This document shows positions 1 through 8,603 of a stretch of 57,763 bases of DNA, in pieces. The stretch covers positions 1 to 57,763 of the forward strand of contig CBIFWW010000003.1 of assembly GCA_966186435.1 (NCBI GenBank), read 5' to 3'. Below the pieces are notes generated by a model. The model saw only the letters and a list, made by a program, of their open reading frames with translations. It ran no database searches and was not told where the DNA came from. Made by a program: the position numbers and the translations under genes. How positions within the stretch are numbered: position 1 is the stretch's first letter; every line of letters starts with the position of its first letter. The stretch is from CBIFWW01 sp966186435 (GTDB lineage Bacteria > Pseudomonadota > Gammaproteobacteria > Enterobacterales > Enterobacteriaceae).

Positions 1-54
1 GTATTAAGTTGCTTAAGGCTGACCCAAACCCGGCCCACCCTGAGCTAAGGACAA

Positions 55-80
55 AAAAGCGAGCCACCCGGCTCGCTTTT
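55..80 (-). terminator. htpX intrinsic terminator
   Basis: An 11-bp perfect stem (55-65 with 70-80) around a 4-nt loop lies just past the htpX stop. Read on the minus strand it is followed by a run of T, as in a Rho-independent terminator. The first 50 bases of the window hold nothing I can recognise. Confidence 0.8.
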
Positions 81-92
81 AATATCAGAAAC

Positions 93-974
93 TTATTTTA
101 AGTAGGCACCGCTACGCAGGGCTTCAATACGTTTATCGAGCGGCGGGTGAGTCATAAACATTTCGCTTAACGATTTAGACTTACCATTGATGCAGAAGGC
201 CATCATGCTGCTGGCTTCCTGCGGCTCATAGCTGGTTTTCAGACGCTGCAACGCGGCGATCATTTTCTCGCGGCCAACCAGTTTGGCTGACCCGGCATCG
301 GCATGAAATTCACGGTGGCGAGAGAACCACATGGTCACGATGCTCGCCAGGATACCAAATACCAGCTCCAGCACGGTTGCCACGGCAAAATAGATCAGTG
401 GATTACCGTTGGATTGCTCGCCCTCATCCCGGTTGCCGGATAAAAAGCCAGAGGCGATCTGGGCAATAATCCGTGAAATAAAGATAACGAAGGTGTTCAC
501 TACACCCTGGATCAGCGTCATGGTGACCATATCACCATTGGCAATATGACTGATCTCGTGGGCGATAACCGCTTCAGCTTCGTCCTGGCTCATGTTCTGC
601 AACAGGCCGGTACTTACCGCCACCAGAGAGGCATCGCGACGGGCGCCGGTGGCAAAGGCGTTGATATCCGGGGCGTGATAAATCGCTACTTGGGGCATAG
701 CAATCCCGGCCTGCTGAGCTTGGCGTGCCACGGTATTCATCAGCCATGCTTCCGTATCATTACGCGGTTGCTCAATCACTTCCCCACCCACTGATTTCAG
801 CGCCATCCATTTCGACATCAGCAGAGAGATAATGGAACCACCAAAACCGAATAGCAGCGCCATAATCAATAGGCCCTGAACACTGCTCGACTGAATTCCT
901 GTCAGGCTTAGCACCAGCCCAAACACAACCATTACGGCCAGGTTGGTTAGCAGGAAAATCCCGATACGCATCAT
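93..974 (-). CDS. htpX: Protease HtpX, membrane zinc metalloprotease
   Basis: Inner-membrane M48-family zinc endopeptidase that degrades misfolded membrane proteins together with FtsH. The 293-residue length equals E. coli HtpX. The zinc motif HEISH places ligands H139 and H143 and catalytic E140; the third ligand is expected in the conserved HREFHADAGSA segment. Two N-terminal membrane segments (about 4-25 and 33-55) and two further hydrophobic stretches (about 155-175 and 193-215) are visible. The gene stands alone between its own terminator and a well-formed sigma-32 promoter, in keeping with the heat-shock control known for htpX. Confidence 0.98.
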   Translation of the reverse strand: MMRIGIFLLTNLAVMVVFGLVLSLTGIQSSSVQGLLIMALLFGFGGSIISLLMSKWMALKSVGGEVIEQPRNDTEAWLMNTVARQAQQAGIAMPQVAIYHAPDINAFATGARRDASLVAVSTGLLQNMSQDEAEAVIAHEISHIANGDMVTMTLIQGVVNTFVIFISRIIAQIASGFLSGNRDEGEQSNGNPLIYFAVATVLELVFGILASIVTMWFSRHREFHADAGSAKLVGREKMIAALQRLKTSYEPQEASSMMAFCINGKSKSLSEMFMTHPPLDKRIEALRSGAYLK

Positions 975-1025
975 AATTGTTTATTACCTCGGTTGAAAAA
1001 ATTGCGTCAAGCGACATCCACATCG

Positions 1026-1050
1026 TAGGGGCCAGCGTGTCATTTTCAAG
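1026..1050 (-). promoter_or_regulatory. Sigma-32 heat-shock promoter of htpX
   Basis: On the minus strand CTTGAA (1050-1045) and CCCCTA (1031-1026) are separated by 13 bases, matching the sigma-32 pattern CTTGAA-N13/14-CCCCAT. It sits about 50 nt upstream of the htpX start. E. coli htpX is known to be heat-shock controlled, so site and gene agree. Confidence 0.75.
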
Positions 1051-1133
1051 CACATAACGTCTACAGGCGCCTAAAAAGACAGAACTTTACACTTTGTTTT
1101 GTCAGGTTTACGGGAGCACACAATGATAAAAGA

Positions 1134-1159
1134 AACGGGCACAATATCTTGTGCCCGTT
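1134..1159 (-). terminator. prc intrinsic terminator
   Basis: A perfect 10-bp stem (1134-1143 with 1150-1159) with a 6-nt loop sits 8 bases past the prc stop. On the minus strand a T-rich tail follows. Confidence 0.8.
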
Positions 1160-1166
1160 GGGGGAG

Positions 1167-3218
1167 TTATTTTGTTGCGGCCGGAGAGACAGCCGGGGTG
1201 TCTTTTTCCAGGTGCGCCAGGTCAATGGCAATATGGACAGTCTCGTCCAGGTACGGATCTGGCTCTTGGTAATCCTTTGGCAGATCTTCCAGTTTCTTCA
1301 GCAGAGGCTTACCTGCACGCTGATAACGGTCGTTTATCCGCGCCAGACGGGTGGCATCGTCTTCCTGATTTTCCTTTTCACGCTGAGCCAGGTTAAGCGA
1401 AATAATATTGCGCTTGTCCTTGATAGCGTTGAAATGGGCAATATCTTTAGCGATGTACTGGAACTCTGGATCCTTCGCGATACGTTCATCATGAAGTTTC
1501 AGCAGCTCCGGTCCGAATGGCTTAATATCCCCGGACTTCACAAAAGTGGCAGCATTGATGCTATCCCACGGCAATGCGTTGTCTTCGTATTTCTCACCAG
1601 TCTCGATATCCTGATTGCCGGTTGGCATTATGATATCCGGTGTCACACCTTTACGCTGAGTACTACCGCCGTTGATGCGGTAAAACTTTTGAATGGTGTA
1701 CTGGACAGAGCCAAGTGCCGGCCATTCAGGGCGCAGCATCTGATCATAAATCCGGTTAAGCGAACGGTATTGCTGAACCGTCCCTTTACCAAAGGTTGGC
1801 TCACCAACAATCAGCGCACGGCCATAGTCCTGCATCGCAGCGGCAAAGATTTCAGAGGCAGAGGCACTGAAGCGGTCAACCAGCACCACTAGCGGGCCTT
1901 TGTAATACACCACGCCATCGGTATCGCTATCTTCACGAACCTTGCCGTTATTATCACGCACCTGAACAACCGGGCCACCGGGAATAAACAGACCAGAAAG
2001 TGATACCGCTTCGGTCAGCGCCCCGCCGCCGTTGGTACGCAGATCGATGATCACACTGCTGACATTCTGCTTTTGCAGTTTTTGCAGCTGTACTTTCACA
2101 TCATCTGTCAGGCCAACATAGAAGCCAGGGATATCCAGCACCGCGACTTTTTCTTTGCCGACGGTTTTGATGGTCATCTTCACCGCGCGGTCTTCCAGAC
2201 GGATACGTTCACGGGTCAATGTCACAATGCGGGTTTTGGCCCCTTTACCGGCAGGCAGAACTTCAAGGCGAACTTTGCTGCCCTTAGGCCCTTTAATTAG
2301 TGCCACTACATCATCCAGACGCCAGCCGATCACATCGGTCATGGTTTTACCTGGCTGGGCGACACCGACAATTTTATCGCCCACGCTGATGGCTTTACTC
2401 TTCGCTGCCGGGCCACCTGCCACCAGTGAGTTAATCACGGTGTAATCATCATCCATCTGCAATACCGCACCAATCCCTTCCAGAGACAGGCTCATCTCGG
2501 TATTGAATTGCTCGGTGTTACGTGGGGATAAATAGTTGGTGTGGGGATCGATTTCGTGGGCAAAGGCTGTCATCGCCAGTGAGAACACATCCTCACTGTT
2601 GGTTTGGGTCAACCGACGAATGGCAAATTTGTAGCGCTTGGATAAGGTTTCACGGATTTCTTTGTCGGTTTTGCCAGTCAGCTTAAGACTTAGTTCGTCA
2701 AATTTAACTTTACTATCCCACAGCTTGTTGAGTTCATCTTCGCTTTGCGGCCACGGAGATTTGCTGCGGTCGATGTTATAGCTGTCATTGCCGGAGAAAT
2801 CCATCGGGCGGTCCAGCACCTTCAACGCATATTGGTAGCGTTCAAAGCGGCGCTTTTGGGCCAGATTGTATAAATCATAAAATACGTCCAGCTTACCGGA
2901 ACGGAACTCGTTCCCTAATTCACCTTTACGGCTGGCGTATTGCGCCACATCACTGGCTAACAGCACATTGTGGCTGTAATCCAGTAAGTTGAGGTAGCGA
3001 TCGAAAATTTTGGCAGAGAATGCCTGATCCAGATTGAACTGGCGATAGTGTGAACGGGTGAAACGTGAAGTAACGCGCTCACTTACCGTTGCATGCTGCG
3101 GCTCTTCCTTCAGTACCGGCAGCTGATCGGCGCGGGTGATATTCACGTCGGCCGCAAAACTGCTCCCGACTATTGCCAGCAAGCTGGCAATAGCGGTGAG
3201 CTTAAGGTATTTGTTCAT
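1167..3218 (-). CDS. prc: Tail-specific protease Prc (Tsp)
   Basis: Periplasmic S41 protease that cleaves proteins from nonpolar C-termini; with the adaptor NlpI it degrades the hydrolase MepS, and it processes penicillin-binding protein 3. The protein has 683 residues (E. coli 682). A signal peptide ends near residue 22 (GSSFA). A PDZ domain spans about 238-322. The Ser/Lys dyad lies in the SASAS and FGKGT motifs, S453 and K478 by alignment with E. coli S452/K477. It is 19 bp downstream of proQ on the same strand with no terminator between, so the two are probably co-transcribed. Confidence 0.98.
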   Translation of the reverse strand: MNKYLKLTAIASLLAIVGSSFAADVNITRADQLPVLKEEPQHATVSERVTSRFTRSHYRQFNLDQAFSAKIFDRYLNLLDYSHNVLLASDVAQYASRKGELGNEFRSGKLDVFYDLYNLAQKRRFERYQYALKVLDRPMDFSGNDSYNIDRSKSPWPQSEDELNKLWDSKVKFDELSLKLTGKTDKEIRETLSKRYKFAIRRLTQTNSEDVFSLAMTAFAHEIDPHTNYLSPRNTEQFNTEMSLSLEGIGAVLQMDDDYTVINSLVAGGPAAKSKAISVGDKIVGVAQPGKTMTDVIGWRLDDVVALIKGPKGSKVRLEVLPAGKGAKTRIVTLTRERIRLEDRAVKMTIKTVGKEKVAVLDIPGFYVGLTDDVKVQLQKLQKQNVSSVIIDLRTNGGGALTEAVSLSGLFIPGGPVVQVRDNNGKVREDSDTDGVVYYKGPLVVLVDRFSASASEIFAAAMQDYGRALIVGEPTFGKGTVQQYRSLNRIYDQMLRPEWPALGSVQYTIQKFYRINGGSTQRKGVTPDIIMPTGNQDIETGEKYEDNALPWDSINAATFVKSGDIKPFGPELLKLHDERIAKDPEFQYIAKDIAHFNAIKDKRNIISLNLAQREKENQEDDATRLARINDRYQRAGKPLLKKLEDLPKDYQEPDPYLDETVHIAIDLAHLEKDTPAVSPAATK

Positions 3219-3237
3219 GCCCAGGTTGACCTCCGTT

Positions 3238-3924
3238 TCAGAACAAGAGATGTTCTGCGCGTACTATCATCGACATACCAGAAGCCAGCTGTACACGGAC
3301 GCCATCTTTGGTAATTTCCTGTACGGTGGCGTCCATCGCGTTGTTACCTGCTTTTACTTTCAGCGCCTGGCCAACGGACAGGGCAGAAATATCGGTAACT
3401 GGCGTGTGGCGCTGTTCTTTTACAGGGCGCGGCGCTTTATTGTTTGTGGCTTTTTCTACGCGAGGCTTACGCTCGGCTGTGTCGTTACGGCGAGGTGCCG
3501 GGCGCGGTTTACGCTCACGACGAGGTGCGTCGGTAGTACCACCTTCGGCAGCAGCAGCACGCTTCTTAGCCTGTTGCTCGGCACGTTGTGCCTGAACGCG
3601 GGCTTTTGCTTCTTCCAACTGCGTACGCGCATGTTCTACGTGTTGTTCTTCCAGTACACCACAGTCATTCCCATCCAGGTCGACACGAATGGCACCGGTC
3701 TTCACGCCATGCAGATAACGCCAGCTTGAAGTATAAAGACGTAAGGCAGAACGCAGCTGGGTTTTACTGAGATTTTGCTCACCCTCCACACGTTCAACTA
3801 AATCCTGAAAAATGCCAATTTTCAGCGGACGTGCTTCGCCTTCAACACTGAAGCAGAGCGGGAAACGCTCGGACAGAAAGGCGATAACTTCTTTACTGCT
3901 ATTCAACTTAGGTTGATTTTCCAT
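3238..3924 (-). CDS. proQ: RNA chaperone ProQ
   Basis: Global RNA-binding protein of the FinO/ProQ family; it binds structured sRNAs and mRNA 3' ends and in E. coli is needed for full ProP transporter levels. The 228 residues show the FinO domain (about 1-120), a Lys/Arg/Ala-rich linker (about 120-175) and a C-terminal Tudor-like beta domain (about 178-228). It is the first gene of the proQ-prc pair. A perfect 18-bp palindrome carrying a TATAAT lies 51 bp upstream and may be the promoter region. Confidence 0.97.
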   Translation of the reverse strand: MENQPKLNSSKEVIAFLSERFPLCFSVEGEARPLKIGIFQDLVERVEGEQNLSKTQLRSALRLYTSSWRYLHGVKTGAIRVDLDGNDCGVLEEQHVEHARTQLEEAKARVQAQRAEQQAKKRAAAAEGGTTDAPRRERKPRPAPRRNDTAERKPRVEKATNNKAPRPVKEQRHTPVTDISALSVGQALKVKAGNNAMDATVQEITKDGVRVQLASGMSMIVRAEHLLF

Positions 3925-3974
3925 GAAATTTCCTGATTACAACGGGATTGCCAACAAGCCACAGGCATGAACAG

Positions 3975-3992
3975 GCGTCATTATAATGACGC
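3975..3992. promoter_or_regulatory. 18-bp perfect palindrome upstream of proQ
   Basis: GCGTCATTATAATGACGC is a perfect inverted repeat with no spacer. Its centre contains TATAAT on both strands, so it could be the proQ -10 region, an operator, or both. No convincing -35 hexamer lies 17 bp upstream. I do not recognise a known regulator for this sequence. Confidence 0.45.
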
Positions 3993-4020
3993 TATCGGCA
4001 AATGCTACGTAATCCGCTGC

Positions 4021-4518
4021 TTATCCTGCATCAGACACAAAGAATTTTCGAAAATCGGTCTTTTCCAAGACCGCTTCGAGTTGAAGAGCAATCTGACGTA
4101 GACCCTGCTCATCCTCTGGGGTGAAGCGCGCATATTCTGGGCTGTCGATATCCAGAACCCCGACGATTTGGCCATCGAGCCGCAGCGGGAAAACAATTTC
4201 AGAATTGCTGGCGGCATCACAAGCGATGTGGCCGTCAAAAGCATGAACGTCTTCAACACGTTGAACTTTACCGGTAGAAACCGCCGTGCCGCACACCCCG
4301 GTACCCACTGGGATACGCACACAGGCAAGCTTGCCCTGAAACGGCCCAAGCACCAGTTGATTATTTTCGAGGAGATAAAATCCGGCCCAATTCACTGCTG
4401 CCAGACGTTCGAACAGCAATGCGCTGGTATTGGAGAGTGTTGCGAGGAAGCTGGTTTCACCTGCCATTAATGCACCAAAATCACGGTTTAAATCCGTGTA
4501 TAGCTCTTGCTTGTTCAT
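4021..4518 (-). CDS. msrC: Free methionine-(R)-sulfoxide reductase
   Basis: GAF-domain enzyme (YebR/fRMsr) that reduces free L-methionine-(R)-sulfoxide using thioredoxin, repairing oxidised methionine in the cytoplasm. A single GAF domain fills the 165 residues. The three family cysteines are present at C66, C76 and C100, with the same spacing as E. coli C84/C94/C118. The protein lacks the extra 18 N-terminal residues of the longest E. coli annotation; the ATG used here begins MNKQELY. It lies between proQ and the divergently transcribed letA. Confidence 0.95.
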   Translation of the reverse strand: MNKQELYTDLNRDFGALMAGETSFLATLSNTSALLFERLAAVNWAGFYLLENNQLVLGPFQGKLACVRIPVGTGVCGTAVSTGKVQRVEDVHAFDGHIACDAASNSEIVFPLRLDGQIVGVLDIDSPEYARFTPEDEQGLRQIALQLEAVLEKTDFRKFFVSDAG

Positions 4519-4645
4519 TATTTAATCACTTATTGTCTTACTTGAAATCCTGCCCTAATAAAATAAGCATTAAATGCGCTTTTGCTCAAGATCAATCATT
4601 TAATGCGATAATATTCATCTATTCAGATAAAAACCTACGGGCGCT

Positions 4646-5929
4646 ATGGCGAAGAAACCTTTATTTGTACCCTGCGGCAAACCGCTCGCCATTTATGGCA
4701 TTGGAGAGGCATTACCACGGCCACGTTATCAGCGTTGCCCGCAATGCGATACCCTTTTTCTGTTGCCACCGGTTAAGTCCTATCAAGATGCCTGGTGTCC
4801 TTGTTGTCACGCCAAAGTTCATAATGGGCGGGACTGGTCGCTAAGACGCCTGGCGGCAATGGCCGTAACGATGCTTGTTCTGATGCCGCTAGCCTATTCG
4901 GAGCCATTACTGCGGATTTACCTGCTGGGAACCCATATTGACGCCAGCGTTTTTGAAGGGATCTGGCAGATGGCGAACCAAGGCGATGTTATCACCGCCT
5001 CTATGGTTTTGTTTTGTGCCATAGGTGCGCCTGTGACTCTAGTGGCGGCTATTGCCTACCTATGGTTAGGCAATATTCTCGGCATGAACTTGCGCCCGGT
5101 ACTGCTGATGCTGCACCGGCTGAAAGAGTGGGTGATGCTGGATGTTTACCTGGTGGGTATTGGCGTGGCCTCTATAAAAGTACAGGATTACGCTTTCTTA
5201 CAGCCGGGCATTGGACTGTATGCCTTTGTCACCCTGACGTTGCTCAGCATTCTTACGTTAATCCACTTAAACGTGGAGCAACTATGGGAGCGATTTTATC
5301 CGCAAAAAGCGGCCTATTACCCGGCGAAAGGGCTAATGGTTTGCCTTGTCTGCCAGTATACCGGTATTCCGGATGAGCGTGGCCGTTGCCCCCGTTGCCA
5401 CATTCCCCTGCGCCGTCGCCGTAATCAAAGCTTACAGAAATCCTGGGCGGCACTCATTGCTTCAATGGTGCTACTGCTGCCCGCCAACCTGCTACCGATT
5501 TCCATTATCTACCTGAATGGCACCCGGCAGGAGGACACGATTTTATCCGGCATACTTTCATTGGCAGATGATAATATCGCAGTGGCCGCCGTGGTGTTCT
5601 TTGCCAGTATTCTGGTGCCGTTCACTAAAATTCTGGTTATGCTCACCTTGCTCATCAGCGTACATTTTAAATGTTGCCAAGGCCTGAAAACCCGCATTTT
5701 GTTACTGCGCTTTATTACCTGGATTGGGCGATGGTCGATGCTCGATTTATTTGTGATTGGGTTAACCATGTCCCTGGTCGATCGTGACCAAATTCTGGCA
5801 TTTACGATGGGTCCCGCTGCGTTTTACTTCGGCTCGGCGGTGATTTTGACTATTCTTTCAGTGGAATGGCTGGATAGCCGCTTACTTTGGGATGCACATG
5901 AGTCAGGAAACGCCGGCTTCACCGACTGA
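4646..5929 (+). CDS. letA: Intermembrane transport protein LetA (YebS, PqiA-like)
   Basis: Inner-membrane partner of LetB in phospholipid transport between the inner and outer membranes. The 427-residue protein is built of two PqiA-like halves. Each starts with a zinc-ribbon-like module: C31xxC34 with C51xxC54 in the first, and CLVC with CPRC at about residues 231-250 in the second. Four predicted membrane helices follow in each half. The stop codon lies 32 bp inside letB in another frame, so translation of the two is probably coupled. A 127-bp divergent region separates it from msrC. Confidence 0.95.
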   Translation: MAKKPLFVPCGKPLAIYGIGEALPRPRYQRCPQCDTLFLLPPVKSYQDAWCPCCHAKVHNGRDWSLRRLAAMAVTMLVLMPLAYSEPLLRIYLLGTHIDASVFEGIWQMANQGDVITASMVLFCAIGAPVTLVAAIAYLWLGNILGMNLRPVLLMLHRLKEWVMLDVYLVGIGVASIKVQDYAFLQPGIGLYAFVTLTLLSILTLIHLNVEQLWERFYPQKAAYYPAKGLMVCLVCQYTGIPDERGRCPRCHIPLRRRRNQSLQKSWAALIASMVLLLPANLLPISIIYLNGTRQEDTILSGILSLADDNIAVAAVVFFASILVPFTKILVMLTLLISVHFKCCQGLKTRILLLRFITWIGRWSMLDLFVIGLTMSLVDRDQILAFTMGPAAFYFGSAVILTILSVEWLDSRLLWDAHESGNAGFTD

Positions 5930-8531
5930 AGCGACGATAAAAACAAAACGCCGTATCTCCCCTTTCTGGTTGCTGCCCGTCATCGCGCTGTTTATCGCGC
6001 TATGGCTAATCTGGACCACTTACGAAGATAGAGGCACTACGATTACCATCGATTTTATGTCTGCGGACGGCATTGTGGCTGGGCGTACTCCTCTCCGCTA
6101 TCAGGGGGTGGAAGTTGGCACGGTTCAGGGTATCCATCTCACCAATGATTTAGGCAAGATTGAAGTCACCGCCAGCGTTAAAGGGGATATGAAAGATGCC
6201 CTGCGGGAGGAGACCCAGTTCTGGCTGGTTACACCAAAGGCTTCACTGGCTGGGGTATCCGGCCTTGATGCGCTGGTGGGCGGGAACTATATCGGCATGA
6301 TGCCCGGTAAAGGTAAAAAGCAGGACCATTTTGCCGCCCTGGATACTCAGCCTAAATATCGCCTGAATAATGGCGAACTAATGGTCCACCTACGGGCGCC
6401 GGATCTCGGCTCCCTCAATACCGGCTCGTTAGTCTATTTCCGCAAGATCCCGGTAGGCAGGGTCTACGATTACTCGATAAATGCCAATGATCAGGGCGTC
6501 ACCATTGATGTGCTGATCGAGCGCCGCTTCACCAACTTGGTGAAGAAAGGCAGCCGCTTCTGGAATGTCTCCGGGGTGAAGGCTGATGTTGGCTTAAGCG
6601 GTGCCCATGTGAAGCTGGAAAGCCTGGCTGCTCTGGTGAACGGGGCCATCGCTTTCGACTCCCCCGGTGATTCTGAAGCAGCCAAAGCCGAAGACACATT
6701 TGGCCTGTATGAAGATTTGGCGCACAGCCAGCGCGGGGTGATCATCAAGCTGGCCCTACCAGGCGGTGCCGGGCTAAGGGCTGACTCCACCCCGCTGATG
6801 TATCAGGGGCTGGAAGTGGGCACGCTAACCAAACTCGATCTCAACCCTGGGGGGGCCGTTACTGGCGAAATGACTGTAGACCCAAGCGTAGTCAATCTGC
6901 TACGTGAGGGTACCCGGATTGAATTGCGCAGCCCGAAACTGTCACTTGATAACCCGCAGATCAGCAGCCTGCTGACGGGCAGCACCTTCGAACTGGTGCC
7001 GGGGGAAGGCCAGCCGCGCAATCAATTCACCGTGCTGCCGTCAAATAAGACCCCGCTCCAGCAGCCGAATGTGATGACATTATCTCTTACCGCCCCGGAA
7101 AGTTACGGGATTGATGCCGGGCAGCCCCTGGTGCTGCACGGGATTAAAATCGGCCAGGTGATTGACCGTAAGCTGGATGCTAAAGGTATTACCTTCTCGG
7201 TGGCTATCGACCCGCAATACCGGGATATGATCAAAGGCGACAGCAAATTCGTGGTCAACAGCCGGGTGGACGTTAAAGTCGGCCTGGATGGCGTTGAATT
7301 TGTGGGTGCCAGTGCCAGTGAGTGGCTTAATGGCGGGGTGCGTATTCTGCCGGGCGAAAAAGGGCCGATGAAAGCCAGCTATCCGCTATATGGTAACGTG
7401 GCTAAGGCCATCGAAAACAATATTGGCGATCTGCCGACCACCACCCTGACCCTGACTGCCGATACACTGCCGGACGTGCAGGCTGGGTCGGTAGTGCTGT
7501 ACCGTAAGTTCGAAGTCGGTGAAATCATCACCGTGCGCCCTAGGGCAAACTCGTTTGATATTGATGTCCATATCAAGCCGGAATATCGCAATTTGTTGAC
7601 GCCAACCAGCGTATTTTGGGCTGAAGGCGGTGCCAAAGTGCAGCTTAATGGCAGCGGATTAACGGTGCAAGCTTCTCCCCTGGCCCGGGCCATTAAGGGT
7701 GCTATCAGTTTTGATAACTTGACTGGGGCCAACGCCGGGGCGGCCAAGGGGGATAAACGCCACCTGTATGCTTCCGAAACCGCTGCCCGGGCAGTAGGGA
7801 GCCAGATCACCCTGCATATGTTTGATGCCGGTAAAGTCTCCGCCGGGATGCCCATCCGCTATCTGGGTATTAATATCGGCCAGATAGAATCCCTGAAGCT
7901 ATTGACCAAGCGTAATGAAGTCCAGGCTTCTGCGGTGCTGTACCCGGAATATGTCACCACCTTTGCCAGGGCCGGGACGCGGTTCTCAGTGATCACCCCG
8001 CAAATCTCTGCCGCCGGGGTGGAGCATCTCGACACCATTCTGCAACCCTATATCAACGTGGAGCCAGGCAAAGGCCAGGCGCGCCGCGATTTTGAATTGC
8101 AAGAAGCCACCATTTCAGACTCCCGTTATCTCGATGGCCTGAGCCTTGTGGTGGAAGTGCCGGACACAGGCTCCCTGAACATTGGCACCCCGGTGCTGTT
8201 CCGTGGGCTGGAAGTGGGTACCGTCACCGGTATGCGTTTAGGCACCTTGTCGGACCGAGTGATGGTATCGCTGCGCATTAGTAAGCGTTATCAGGATCTG
8301 GTGCGGGATAACTCGGTATTCTGGCTGGCCTCCGGCTACAGTCTGGACTTCGGGCTAATTGGCGGAGTAGTGAAAACGGGGACTTTCAACCAGTTTATTC
8401 GCGGCGGTATTGCCTTTGCTACCCCACCAGGTACGCCACTGGCACCGAAAGCGCAGCCGGAAAAACACTTCCTGCTGCTGGATAATGAACCGAAAGACTG
8501 GCGTACCTGGGGCACCGCCTTGCCGCGCTAA
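5898..8531 (+). CDS. letB: Lipid-transport tunnel protein LetB (YebT, seven MCE domains)
   Basis: Periplasm-spanning MCE protein whose stacked hexameric rings form a hydrophobic tunnel for lipids. Starting at the ATG that reads MSQETPAS gives 877 residues, the E. coli length; an in-frame ATG two codons upstream is less likely. One N-terminal membrane helix (about 20-42) is followed by seven repeated MCE modules, each opening with a segment like PLRYQGVEVGTV or PVLFRGLEVGTV. These recur about every 115-120 residues and account for the whole length. The start overlaps letA by 32 bp. Confidence 0.97.
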   Translation: MSQETPASPTEATIKTKRRISPFWLLPVIALFIALWLIWTTYEDRGTTITIDFMSADGIVAGRTPLRYQGVEVGTVQGIHLTNDLGKIEVTASVKGDMKDALREETQFWLVTPKASLAGVSGLDALVGGNYIGMMPGKGKKQDHFAALDTQPKYRLNNGELMVHLRAPDLGSLNTGSLVYFRKIPVGRVYDYSINANDQGVTIDVLIERRFTNLVKKGSRFWNVSGVKADVGLSGAHVKLESLAALVNGAIAFDSPGDSEAAKAEDTFGLYEDLAHSQRGVIIKLALPGGAGLRADSTPLMYQGLEVGTLTKLDLNPGGAVTGEMTVDPSVVNLLREGTRIELRSPKLSLDNPQISSLLTGSTFELVPGEGQPRNQFTVLPSNKTPLQQPNVMTLSLTAPESYGIDAGQPLVLHGIKIGQVIDRKLDAKGITFSVAIDPQYRDMIKGDSKFVVNSRVDVKVGLDGVEFVGASASEWLNGGVRILPGEKGPMKASYPLYGNVAKAIENNIGDLPTTTLTLTADTLPDVQAGSVVLYRKFEVGEIITVRPRANSFDIDVHIKPEYRNLLTPTSVFWAEGGAKVQLNGSGLTVQASPLARAIKGAISFDNLTGANAGAAKGDKRHLYASETAARAVGSQITLHMFDAGKVSAGMPIRYLGINIGQIESLKLLTKRNEVQASAVLYPEYVTTFARAGTRFSVITPQISAAGVEHLDTILQPYINVEPGKGQARRDFELQEATISDSRYLDGLSLVVEVPDTGSLNIGTPVLFRGLEVGTVTGMRLGTLSDRVMVSLRISKRYQDLVRDNSVFWLASGYSLDFGLIGGVVKTGTFNQFIRGGIAFATPPGTPLAPKAQPEKHFLLLDNEPKDWRTWGTALPR

Positions 8532-8537
8532 CCGTCT

Positions 8538-8564
8538 GGGGTTCCGGTGCCATACCGGAACCCC
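8538..8564 (+). terminator. Hairpin after letB
   Basis: A perfect 11-bp GC-rich stem (8538-8548 with 8554-8564) with a 5-nt loop follows the letB stop. Only TTAT follows, so as a terminator it is weak. It could attenuate read-through into rsmF, whose start is 40 bp further on. Confidence 0.5.
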
Positions 8565-8603
8565 TTATGCTACACTCCGCTTCTTTATTTTCCGGATAAC
8601 CCC

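Noticed and set aside
1149..1892. A 247-codon frame on the plus strand
   Set aside because: It is antisense to prc and includes the prc terminator; no ribosome site or family match.
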